From DASYYE01 sp035946955 (GTDB taxonomy: Bacteria; Actinomycetota; Actinomycetes; Streptosporangiales; Streptosporangiaceae), in NCBI GenBank assembly GCA_035946955.1, contig DASYYE010000055.1, positions 1 through 7,830 of the forward strand: a stretch of 7,830 nt of DNA, read 5' to 3'. Below, piece by piece: positions 1 through 7,066 of this stretch. Under the pieces are notes generated by a model. The model did no database searches. It was not told the DNA's origin and worked only from the letters and a program-made list of their open reading frames with translations. A program made the translations under genes and the position numbers. The stretch's first letter is position 1, and each line of letters begins with the position of its first letter.

Positions 1-1
1 C

Positions 2-109
2 GCCCTCTACAGCCTGCTCGGTTCGCCCGAGGCTGAGCGGGTCCGCGCCCACCTGGGCACGCTGGGCATCCGTGTGGCGGACACTTCCCCCACGGCTGCC
101 GGCTGGTGA
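2..109 (+). CDS. C-terminal fragment of an unrecognised protein (5' end outside window)
   Basis: An open frame runs in from the left edge and stops at a TGA at 107-109, giving 35 residues that end in TAAGW. Codon choice is GC-rich at third positions, like the neighbouring genes. The other two plus frames are less convincing; frame 1 hits a stop within the first dozen codons. The peptide begins ALYSLLGSPEAERV and looks like the helical end of a soluble protein, but it is too short to assign to a family. It lies 81 bases upstream of tldD on the same strand. A weak 5-bp stem (114-118 with 123-127) follows it and is not a convincing terminator, so some read-through into tldD is possible. Confidence 0.5.
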   Translation, partial: ALYSLLGSPEAERVRAHLGTLGIRVADTSPTAAGW

Positions 110-157
110 GACACGGCCCGCAGGCCGCGCACTTAGTGCGACAGAGATAGCGGATTT

Positions 158-190
158 ATGACAGGGCGTTACGTGGGGTAAGTTGCCCCC
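158..190 (+). promoter_or_regulatory. Putative tldD promoter; likely leaderless start
   Basis: A TAAGTT box (179-184, matching the actinobacterial TANNNT -10 pattern) lies exactly six bases before the GTG start codon at 191. That would put the transcription start on or next to the start codon. ATGACA at 158-163 resembles a -35 box (five of six matches to TTGACA), although the 15-base spacer is short. No properly placed Shine-Dalgarno sequence precedes the GTG: the only G-run, GGGG at 175-178, is too far away. Leaderless transcription is an inference from spacing only. Confidence 0.4.
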
Positions 191-1744
191 GTGGCTGACA
201 ACCATTCCAGCGCCGGGGACCGGATCGACCAGGAGTTCACCGCCTACCCCCTGCGCCACCTCGCTGATGCTGCGCTGCAGCGGGCGGCGGACCTCGGGGC
301 ATCCCATGCCGACTTCCGCGCCGAACGCATCCGGGCCGAGCAGCTCTCGCTGTCCGACGGCTCCCTGGAGACCTACTACGACGCTGACGACGTGGGACTC
401 GCGGTCCGTGTCGTGGTGGACGGCACCTGGGGGTTCGCCTCGGCGGCAGACATGACCGCGGACGCGGCGACCCGGGCCGCAGCGGAAGCCGTTGAGGTCG
501 CCCGGGTGTCCGCGGCGATCAACTCCGAGCGCATCGAGCTCGCCGCCGAGCCCGCCCACGGCGACGTGACCTGGGTCTCCGCCTACGAGGTCGACCCGTT
601 CGACGTGGGCCCGTCCACCAAGGTGGCGCTGCTCACGGAATGGAGCGCCGGGCTGCTCGCGCACGAACGGGTCGCCCACGTCGACGCTGTCCTGCACCAG
701 GTGCGGGAGTGCAAGTTCTACAGCGACGGGGCCACCACCACGCTGCAGCAGCGCGTGCGGGTGAGGCCGGAGATGACAGCCGTGGCACTCGAACCCGACG
801 GCCGGTTCGAGACCATGCGCACGCTGGCGCCACCCGCTGGCCGTGGGCTGGAGTACCTGGGTGGCAGCCCGTGGAGCGCCACCGCCAATGGCTCGGCGGG
901 CGCCTGGGACTTCCCCGCCGAGCTGGCACGGGTCCCGGAGATGCTGGCGGAGAAGCTGGCCGCACCGAGCATCGAGCCGGGCCGCTACGACCTGGTGATC
1001 GACCCCTCCAACCTGTGGCTGACCATCCACGAGTCCATCGGCCACGCGACCGAACTGGACCGGGCACTCGGCTACGAAGCCGCCTACGCGGGCACCTCCT
1101 TCGCCACGCCGGACAAGCTGGGCAGCCTGCGCTACGGCTCCCCGGTGATGCATGTCACCGGGGACCGCACCGCCGAACACGGGCTGGCCACGATCGCCTA
1201 TGACGACGAAGGGGTCGCGACCCAGTCGTGGGACATCGTCACCGATGGTGTGTTCACCGGCTACCAGCTCGACCGCAGGATCGCGCGGATGCGGGGCCTC
1301 GGCCGGTCCAACGGATGTGCCTTCGCCGACTCCCCGGCACACATGCCGATCCAGCGGATGGCCAATGTCTCACTCGCGCCCGCCGCGGGCGGCCCGTCAA
1401 CCGGCGAGCTGATCGCCGGGGTCACCGACGGCATCTACATCCTGGGCGACAAGAGCTGGTCCATCGACATGCAGCGGTACAACTTCCAGTTCACCGGCCA
1501 GCGGTTCTACAAGATCTCACATGGCCGGCTGGCCGGGCCGCTGCGTGACGTCGCCTACCAGGCGACCACCACCGACTTCTGGAACTCCATGGAAGCCGTC
1601 GGCGGGCCACAGACCTACCGCCTCGGCGGCGCGTTCAACTGCGGCAAGGGCCAGCCGGGCCAGGTCGCGCCGGTCAGCCACGGCTGCCCGGCGGCACTGT
1701 TCCGTGGGGTCCGCGTCCTCAACACCGCGCAGGAGGGTGCATGA
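191..1744 (+). CDS. tldD: TldD-family zinc metalloprotease subunit
   Basis: Catalytic subunit of a TldD/TldE (PmbA/TldA family, peptidase U62) metalloprotease. In E. coli the heterodimer trims the microcin B17 precursor and degrades unfolded peptides such as CcdA. The 517-residue product is slightly longer than E. coli TldD. The HExxxH zinc site is intact as HESIGH at residues 280-285, and a conserved C-terminal cysteine (Cys484, in GGAFNCGKGQPGQ) sits where the family supplies a third metal ligand. The N-terminal half is the substrate-channel domain, and the C-terminal half is the U62 protease fold. No signal peptide or membrane segment is visible, so it should be cytoplasmic. The GTG at 191 is the earliest sensible start and gives a family-like N-terminus. 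The stop overlaps the tldE start as ATGA, implying coupled translation. The physiological substrate in actinobacteria is unknown; no RiPP precursor is seen nearby. Confidence 0.95.
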   Translation: MADNHSSAGDRIDQEFTAYPLRHLADAALQRAADLGASHADFRAERIRAEQLSLSDGSLETYYDADDVGLAVRVVVDGTWGFASAADMTADAATRAAAEAVEVARVSAAINSERIELAAEPAHGDVTWVSAYEVDPFDVGPSTKVALLTEWSAGLLAHERVAHVDAVLHQVRECKFYSDGATTTLQQRVRVRPEMTAVALEPDGRFETMRTLAPPAGRGLEYLGGSPWSATANGSAGAWDFPAELARVPEMLAEKLAAPSIEPGRYDLVIDPSNLWLTIHESIGHATELDRALGYEAAYAGTSFATPDKLGSLRYGSPVMHVTGDRTAEHGLATIAYDDEGVATQSWDIVTDGVFTGYQLDRRIARMRGLGRSNGCAFADSPAHMPIQRMANVSLAPAAGGPSTGELIAGVTDGIYILGDKSWSIDMQRYNFQFTGQRFYKISHGRLAGPLRDVAYQATTTDFWNSMEAVGGPQTYRLGGAFNCGKGQPGQVAPVSHGCPAALFRGVRVLNTAQEGA

Positions 1745-3162
1745 CACCGCAGGAGACCGTGGAACGGGCGCTGGCCGCTGCCCGCTGTGACGACTGCATG
1801 GTGATCGTGGACGAAGAGTCCTCGGCGAACCTGCGGTGGGCAGGCAACACGCTCACCACGAACGGGGTCATCCGGGAACGCCAGCTCACCGTCATCGCCT
1901 TCAGCCGCGGCGCCGACGGCACCAGGGTCGGCGTGGTCTCTCGGGCAGCGCCACGCGACGACCAGATCCCCGACATCGTCCTGGCCGCCGAAAAGGCCGC
2001 CACGGAGAGCACCCCCGCGGAGGACTCGCGTCCGCTGCTGCGCCCGGGCGACCCGGAGGTGTTCGGGGGGAACGCGGCGGCAGGTGGGGAGGTACCCGCC
2101 TGGGACGCCCCGGCGGCGACCACCGGCATCTCCGTCTTCAGCAGGTTCGCCCCCGAGCTCGGAGCGGCCTTCGACGAGGCGGCGACTGCCGGGCGGAAGC
2201 TGTACGGGTACGCCGAGCACTCCATGACGAGCACGTTCGTCGGCTCCTCCAGCGGCCTGCGGCTGCGCCACGACCAGCCGGCCGGCAAGGTGGACCTCAA
2301 TGCCAAGCCGGCTGACCTGAGCCATTCCGCATGGGCCGGCCAGGGCACCCGCGACTTCACGGACGTGGACGTGCCTGCGATGTCGGCTGACCTGGCCAGG
2401 CGGCTTGACTGGGCGCGGCGGCAGGTGGACCTCCCGGCGGGCAGGTACGAGACCCTGCTGTCCCCCTCCGCCATGGCTGACCTGTTCATCATGTTCTACT
2501 TCGCCACCAGGGCGAAGGACGCGCTCGATGGCCGCACCGTGTTCAGCAGGCCGGGCGGCGGGACCAGGGTGGGTGAGCAGCTGTCGGCCCTGCCGCTGAC
2601 CCTGCGCAGCGACCCCTGGGCACCCGGGATCCAGTGCGCCCCCTTCATGGTCGCGCACGCGTCCAGCCGGCTCTTCTCAGTGTTCGACAACGGCCTGGCG
2701 CTGCACCCGACGGCCTGGATGCGCGACGGCGAGCTCGCGGCCCTGCTCCAGACACGGCACACCGCGGAACTGTCCGGGCTCCCGGTCACCCCGATGATCG
2801 GCAACCTCATCCTGGAGGGGCCCACGGCAGGACCGGGAGGCCTGGACGACCTGATCGCGCGCACCACGCGCGGGCTGCTCGTCACCAGCCTGTGGTACAT
2901 CCGGGAGGTCGACCCGCAGACGCAACTGCTTACCGGCCTCACCCGCGACGGGGTGTACCTGGTGGAGGATGGGGAGATCGTGGGCGCGGTGAACAACTTC
3001 CGCTTCAACGAGAGCCCCGTCGCCATGCTGGGACGGCTCACCGAGGTAGGCGACAGCGTCCCGGCGCTGGCACGTGAGTGGAGCGAGTACTTCAAGCGCG
3101 TCCGTATGCCACCAGCCCGGGTCGAGGGGTTCAACATGTCCTCGGTGAGCGAAGCAAGCTGA
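1741..3162 (+). CDS. tldE: TldE/PmbA-family protease partner subunit
   Basis: The 473-residue product belongs to the same PmbA/TldA family as the upstream gene but has no HExxxH motif, as expected for TldE, which forms the other half of the active heterodimer with TldD. Family-like segments include RWAGNTLTTNGVIRERQLTV at residues 32-51 in the N-terminal domain and the C-terminal block DGEIVGAVNNFRFNES near residues 410-425. Length is close to E. coli TldE/PmbA. It is predicted to be soluble and cytoplasmic. The start ATG at 1741 overlaps the tldD stop by four bases, and AGGAGG at 1731-1736 is a strong ribosome binding site, so the two subunits should be made together. A large perfect inverted repeat ends the transcription unit just downstream. 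The symbol pmbA is also used for this gene. Two cysteines close together (residues 16 and 19) are visible near the N-terminus; their significance is unknown. Confidence 0.93.
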   Translation: MTPQETVERALAAARCDDCMVIVDEESSANLRWAGNTLTTNGVIRERQLTVIAFSRGADGTRVGVVSRAAPRDDQIPDIVLAAEKAATESTPAEDSRPLLRPGDPEVFGGNAAAGGEVPAWDAPAATTGISVFSRFAPELGAAFDEAATAGRKLYGYAEHSMTSTFVGSSSGLRLRHDQPAGKVDLNAKPADLSHSAWAGQGTRDFTDVDVPAMSADLARRLDWARRQVDLPAGRYETLLSPSAMADLFIMFYFATRAKDALDGRTVFSRPGGGTRVGEQLSALPLTLRSDPWAPGIQCAPFMVAHASSRLFSVFDNGLALHPTAWMRDGELAALLQTRHTAELSGLPVTPMIGNLILEGPTAGPGGLDDLIARTTRGLLVTSLWYIREVDPQTQLLTGLTRDGVYLVEDGEIVGAVNNFRFNESPVAMLGRLTEVGDSVPALAREWSEYFKRVRMPPARVEGFNMSSVSEAS

Positions 3163-3172
3163 CGCCGCCGTG

Positions 3173-3233
3173 TTCCCATGATCATGTAGGAATTTCAGTC
3201 ATAGTGACTGAAATTCCTACATGATCATGGGAA
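3173..3233. terminator. Perfect 29-bp inverted repeat; probable bidirectional terminator
   Basis: Arms 3173-3201 and 3205-3233 are exact reverse complements separated by the three bases TAG. The repeat lies between the convergent tldE (stop at 3162) and dodecin (stop at 3244) genes, so a hairpin forms from either transcript. It is conspicuously AT-rich in this GC-rich region. Each arm base also contains the 10-bp palindrome CATGATCATG. No long T-run follows on either strand, so if it is a terminator it is of the long-stem, U-poor kind common in actinobacteria. Position supports terminator function; this is not proven. Confidence 0.75.
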
Positions 3234-3243
3234 TGTCAGGCGG

Positions 3244-3456
3244 CTAGACGTCTTCGAGGCGGAAGCCGACTTTTAGGGCGACCTGGAAGTGGGCTGGCTC
3301 GCCGTCCATGACCTGGCCGCGGATCTCTGTCACCTCGAACCAGTCGAGGTGCCGCAGGGTCTGGGACGCCCGGTGCAGGGCGTTGCGGATCGCGGGCTCG
3401 ATGCCTTCCGGTGAGGTGCCGACGATCTCGGTCACCCGGTATGTGCGGTCAGACAT
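3244..3456 (-). CDS. Dodecin (flavin/CoA-binding dodecamer protein)
   Basis: Dodecins are small proteins that assemble into hollow dodecamers and bind flavins (and, in mycobacterial and Thermus members, coenzyme A). They are thought to store or buffer FMN/riboflavin. The 70-residue product has the full fold: a beta strand (TYRVTEIVGTS), one helix (residues 17-34), then strands carrying LDWFEVTEIRG and AHFQVALKVGFRLEDV. Trp39 in the DWFEV segment corresponds to the flavin-stacking tryptophan. From memory, the sequence is very close to the Mycobacterium tuberculosis dodecin Rv1498A. The ATG at 3454-3456 is chosen because AGGAG (minus strand, 3464-3468) lies seven bases upstream and the family begins here; a much longer open frame upstream is not dodecin-like. 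It is divergent from the DUF3099 gene and convergent with tldE. It appears to be a single-gene unit. Confidence 0.95.
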   Translation of the reverse strand: MSDRTYRVTEIVGTSPEGIEPAIRNALHRASQTLRHLDWFEVTEIRGQVMDGEPAHFQVALKVGFRLEDV

Positions 3457-3497
3457 GTCTGCTCTCCTAGGCGCGCTGCCGGCTCGGCGTGGTGTGG

Positions 3498-3503
3498 ATG
3501 GTA
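3498..3503 (-). promoter_or_regulatory. Possible dodecin -10 box
   Basis: On the minus strand TACCAT occurs about 40 bases upstream of the dodecin start codon and fits the TANNNT -10 pattern. No convincing -35 hexamer is visible 16-18 bases further upstream. This is a weak assignment based on position and motif only. Confidence 0.25.
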
Positions 3504-3604
3504 CCCGTTTGTGGGCGCGCACCCCACGTGAGCCCACAGGAGCGCCGCTGAGGCGCTGGAGGGGCCGCCTGGCGGGAATGGTGGCCAGCGGGCCACAGCG
3601 AGGG

Positions 3605-3639
3605 CTGGCAGCGCAGTCAGGACGGCATACGGTGGAGGT
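3605..3639 (+). promoter_or_regulatory. Putative DUF3099 gene promoter; likely leaderless start
   Basis: CTGGCA (3605-3610, four of six matches to TTGACA), a 17-base spacer and TACGGT (3628-3633, TANNNT type) form a plausible sigma-70-like promoter. The -10 box ends six bases before the GTG start at 3640, so the transcript would begin at or next to the start codon. GGAGG at 3634-3638 is only one base from the GTG, too close to act as a normal ribosome binding site for it. The spacing is the same as upstream of tldD. Confidence 0.4.
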
Positions 3640-4041
3640 GTGAAGGTCGTCCCTAGAGCGCACCGCGAAACCGCGCACCTCGTGACCGAAGCACGCCGGT
3701 CCCGGTCGGAGGATATTTCCTACCGGGAACGTCGTTACCTGATCATGATGGGGATCCGCGTGGTTTGTTTCGGCCTCGCGATGCTGCTGTTCGTGCGTGG
3801 TGCTGGATGGGTAGCGGCCATTCCGGCAGTGGCCGCCATTGTCATTCCTTACTTCGCTGTGGTGTTCGCGAACGGCGGACGCGAGCCGGACAGGACCAGG
3901 CGCTTCCGTCCCTACGAGCCCAACTTGCCCGTGCCCTACTCCCCGCACCAGCAGGCCACACCTGGCCCGGCCGGGGAACCCACCGACGGCCAAGCGGGGC
4001 CCAGCGGCAACGGTGCAGGCCACGGGCCCGAAACCGAGTGA
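3640..4041 (+). CDS. DUF3099-type small membrane protein
   Basis: A 133-residue actinobacterial protein of unknown function. The segment SEDISYRERRYLIMMGIRVVCF (around residues 23-44) resembles the conserved start of the DUF3099 family. Two hydrophobic helices follow, roughly residues 35-53 and 56-77, joined by a very short turn. Charged residues flank the pair on both sides, so both termini are probably cytoplasmic. Residues 79-133 form a Pro/Gly-rich, low-complexity tail beginning GGREPDRTRRFRPYEPNLPVPY. The GTG at 3640 is the first start in frame; an alternative GTG at 3682 would remove 14 residues that precede the conserved part. The gene stands alone: dodecin diverges upstream and the small RNA promoter lies about 70 bases downstream. 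The family call is from recognised pattern, not a search. Confidence 0.8.
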   Translation: MKVVPRAHRETAHLVTEARRSRSEDISYRERRYLIMMGIRVVCFGLAMLLFVRGAGWVAAIPAVAAIVIPYFAVVFANGGREPDRTRRFRPYEPNLPVPYSPHQQATPGPAGEPTDGQAGPSGNGAGHGPETE

Positions 4042-4111
4042 CACACGATCCACACTCGTTCCTCCGCTTCGTCACATCCCTGGGGAACCGAGATCCGCTC
4101 GTAATCCGGTC

Positions 4112-4141
4112 TTGACGCACAAGGGGGGGTTTCGGTGTAAC
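4112..4141 (+). promoter_or_regulatory. Promoter of the 6C-like small RNA
   Basis: TTGACG (4112-4117, five of six matches to TTGACA) is followed after 18 bases by TGTAAC (4136-4141, four of six matches to TATAAT). Transcription would start near 4148, immediately before the first hairpin at 4150. A seven-G run (4123-4129) lies in the spacer. This is the best housekeeping-type promoter in the window. TAACAT at 4138-4143 is an alternative -10 with a longer spacer. Confidence 0.65.
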
Positions 4142-4147
4142 ATTGCC

Positions 4148-4265
4148 GTGGTGCTCTGGTCCCCCGTCGGAGCACCTGCCGGCGTTCCGGGCCCCCGTCG
4201 GAACGCTGATGATTGCGACGCCGGGTGGTTTGCCCCCGTAGCCACCCGGCGTCGCCTTAATATTT
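4148..4265 (+). ncRNA. 6C-like small RNA with three C-loop hairpins
   Basis: Three consecutive hairpins present the same CCCCCGT sequence in their loops. Hairpin 1 pairs GGTGCTC (4150-4156) with GAGCACC (4170-4176). Hairpin 2 pairs GCGTTCC (4182-4188) with GGAACGC (4200-4206). Hairpin 3 is a perfect 14-bp stem (4215-4228 with 4242-4255). Allowing one T-G closing pair in hairpin 1, the first two loops are near-identical 11-mers, GGTCCCCCGTC and GGGCCCCCGTC. The third stem is followed by TTAATATTT, making it an intrinsic terminator. The actinobacterial 6C RNA family (M. tuberculosis B11; also found in Streptomyces) is defined by stem-loops with C-rich loops and a terminator. The mycobacterial member represses mRNAs by pairing its C-rich loops with G-rich sites. 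Each loop here has five consecutive Cs, and the genomic neighbours differ from those I recall in mycobacteria, so the family call is strong but not certain. Both ends are approximate. Confidence 0.72.
4215..4265 (+). terminator. Intrinsic terminator of the 6C-like RNA
   Basis: A perfect, GC-rich 14-bp stem (4215-4228 / 4242-4255) has a 13-base loop containing CCCCCGT and is followed by CTTAATATTT. The U-tract is interrupted by As, but such a run is rare in this GC-rich region. It forms the third hairpin of the small RNA and so serves both as terminator and as a third C-loop. Confidence 0.7.
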
Positions 4266-4499
4266 CCGCAGCCTCCAGCCCCTTCACCTGGGCTCGCTAT
4301 CCCATGCGGCGGGACGAACCCCCACACCCCCCACAAACCGTGGTCACCCATCAGTGGCTGCTCGCCTGGTGTGCCACCTTCCACGGGCCCGTGGTCACCG
4401 TCTTCTGAGCCGGTCGCCTGAGGGTTACTGTTTTGTTACCCCTACGTACCGTGGTCGCCGGGGTGTCACGTTCCCGGGCTGCTACCACGCCCCCACAGC
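4266..4499. other. Gene-free spacer with short repeats and palindromes
   Basis: No supportable gene is seen between the small RNA terminator and the ABC permease stop. The stretch contains CCGTGGTCACC at 4338-4348 and 4389-4399, and a one-mismatch copy CCGTGGTCGCC at 4449-4459. It also has a perfect 14-bp palindrome CCACGGGCCCGTGG (4381-4394) and a locally AT-rich patch with two GTTAC copies (4424-4439). A 34-codon ATG frame (4304-4408, +) exists but has no ribosome binding site and an unremarkable sequence. The region may hold the permease terminator or regulatory sites; I cannot assign either. Confidence 0.4.
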
Positions 4500-5404
4500 T
4501 CACTCCGTCCGGCTGAACCCCGCGATCGCCACTGACATCATCACCAGGCCCATCAGTGCCACCATCCCCAGCGACAGCCACCCCGGCACCAGCCAGCCGT
4601 CCCAGGTCACGCCGGGCGAGAGGAAGTGTGTCTGCAGGGGGCTGAGGGACAGGTGCGAGAAGACAGCGTTGCGCATCGGCCCAACCACGTAGGTCAGCGG
4701 GTCAATACGGGTGAGGATGCTCAGCCAGGCCGGGAGCCCACGCAGTGGGTAGAGCGCACCGGAGAGGAAGAACAGCGGCATCACCAGCATCTGGGTGACC
4801 GCCATGAACGCCTGGAACTGCGTGATGCGGGCGGCCAGCATCACACCGAACGCGGTCAGCGTGAACGCGAGCAGCAGCAGTTCGCCCACGAGGGTGAGCA
4901 GCAGCAGCGGGTTGTAGGGCACACCGGCCAGGCCCGCCAGTGCGAGCATCACGATGCCCTGGAACGTTGCGATGGTGGCGCCGCCCAGGCACTTGCCGAC
5001 CACCAGGGCCGCGCGGCTGACCGGGGCGACCAGCATCTCCCGCAGGAAGCCGAACTCGCGGTCCCATACGATCGAGCCTGCCGAGAAGATCGCGGTGAAC
5101 AGCACAGCCATCGCGAGCACACCCGGGTAGATGAACGTCTTGAAGCTGACCCCCGGCGGCAGGGTGTGGCTGGCCAGCGAGGACAGGCCGGTGCCCAGCA
5201 CGAGCAGGAACAGCAGCGGCTGCAGCAGCGAAATGAACGCGCGCAGCCTGTCCCGGCGGAACCTGATGAGCTCACGCCGCCACACGATGCCGACGGCCCG
5301 CAGGTCACTGCGCAGGCCCGCCTCGGGCACGGACACCCGGATGGTCCCGACGAGCCCGGTGGACTCGGCGAGCCCGGCGGGCGGGGTGGTCTGCGTCGCC
5401 ATAC

Positions 5405-5408
<4 letters not shown>
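4500..5408 (-). CDS. ABC-2 type exporter permease (DrrB-like)
   Basis: Membrane subunit of an ABC-2 (DrrAB/NodIJ-type) exporter, partner of the upstream ATPase. The 302-residue product has a cytoplasmic N-terminus of about 55 residues, then six hydrophobic segments near residues 57-77, 92-114, 134-161, 168-191, 200-222 and 275-298. The ABC-2 signature region between helices 2 and 3 reads WDREFGFLREMLVAPVSR (115-132), a coupling element typical of the family, and IDPLTYVVGPMRNAVF (235-250) is also typical. The start at 5408 overlaps the ATPase stop as ATGA. However, the GGGAGG ribosome binding site (5411-5416) is only two bases from it, while the second ATG at 5402 has an ideal eight-base gap, so MATQ may be the true N-terminus. 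Last gene of the padR operon. Substrate unknown; drugs, lipids or polysaccharide precursors are all possible for the family. Confidence 0.93.
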
Positions 5409-6399
<991 letters not shown>

Positions 6400-6403
<4 letters not shown>

Positions 6404-7047
6404 GCGTCCGCCACCTCGTCTTCGTCAGCGGCCAGGATCCGGTACAGGCTGCGGCGCGCGTCAGCGAGTACCCGGTGCGCCTGGGCGACCTGAGCGTCCC
6501 CGCCGACCCGGTGGACCTGCATGGCCGCCACCGCGACCTGGCCGACGAGCCCGCGCAGTTCCATGGCGCCCGAGCCCACGCTGCCGGCTACGGAGTCCCA
6601 GGGCGCCGGTGTCTCGGTGCTGTGGGTGGCCATGTAGTCGCGGCCCTCGGCGGTGAGCACGTACTGCTTGCGCCCGCCCTCGGGGGTCTCGGCCGCGATC
6701 AGGCCCTCGTCCTCCAGTTGCTGGAGCGCCGGGTAGACGGAGCCCGGGCTGGGCTGCCACACTCCCCCGCTGCGCTCGCCAATGTCCTGGATGATCTGGT
6801 ACCCGTTGCGCGGCCCTTCCGCGAGCAGCGCCAGGACGGCCGCGCGGACGTCGCCGCGCTTGACCCTGGGCCCGCGCATGGACCTCGGGTCCCCCGGCCA
6901 CGGCCCGAACCCGCCCATCCAAGGGCCGCCGAAACCGCCGCCTGGCCCGCCGAACCCGCGCCCGCGACCCCGCGGGCCGCCGCGGTGCCCGTGCCGCCAG
7001 GCCTTCTCGGCCTTCTCGCCCAGGTCGAATTCTTCATCGTCACGCAT
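6400..7047 (-). CDS. PadR-family transcriptional regulator
   Basis: A winged helix-turn-helix repressor, probably controlling its own ABC exporter operon; PadR regulators next to drug-type exporters commonly repress them and release DNA on ligand binding. The 215-residue product has the PadR domain at about residues 63-140, with RNGYQIIQDIGERSGG (80-95), the recognition segment PSPGSVYPALQQLEDEGLI (99-117) and the wing GGRKQYVLTAEGRDYM (124-139). A C-terminal helical part (160-205) should dimerise. The N-terminus is unusual: residues 19-57 form a Gly/Arg/Pro/Trp-rich low-complexity tail (RGRGRGFGGPGGGFGG) before the DNA-binding domain. The ATG at 7045-7047 has GAGGT six bases upstream. The stop overlaps the ATPase GTG start. 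The leader carries an AT-rich palindrome and a duplicated hairpin. Confidence 0.95.
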
Positions 7048-7066
7048 TGTCTTACCTCACTCCCCG

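Noticed and set aside
114..127. CGGCC/GGCCG hairpin after the first partial gene as a terminator
   Set aside because: Only five base pairs and no T-run; such stems are frequent by chance here.
184..192. TTGCCCCCGT shared by the tldD start region and the loop of the small RNA terminator hairpin
   Set aside because: A 10-base match of low-complexity C-rich sequence in GC-rich DNA; the tldD copy is on the same strand, so it cannot pair with the RNA and has no clear meaning.
1615..2658. 347-codon minus-strand open frame across tldD/tldE
   Set aside because: It lies opposite two strongly supported genes. Long antisense frames are expected from GC-rich third codon positions, and the translation shows no recognisable fold.
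3541..3596. Two small hairpins (3541-3557 and 3581-3596) in the dodecin/DUF3099 spacer as a riboswitch
   Set aside because: Stems of six base pairs with no recognised riboswitch core; both lie upstream of the predicted start of the DUF3099 transcript.
3457..4053. Long upstream extension of the dodecin frame (to 4053, minus)
   Set aside because: The dodecin fold begins at the ATG at 3456 with a good ribosome binding site; the extension is antisense to the DUF3099 gene and has no family-like sequence.
4304..4408. 34-codon ATG frame in the spacer after the small RNA
   Set aside because: No ribosome binding site, no recognisable sequence, and frames of this length are common by chance in GC-rich DNA.
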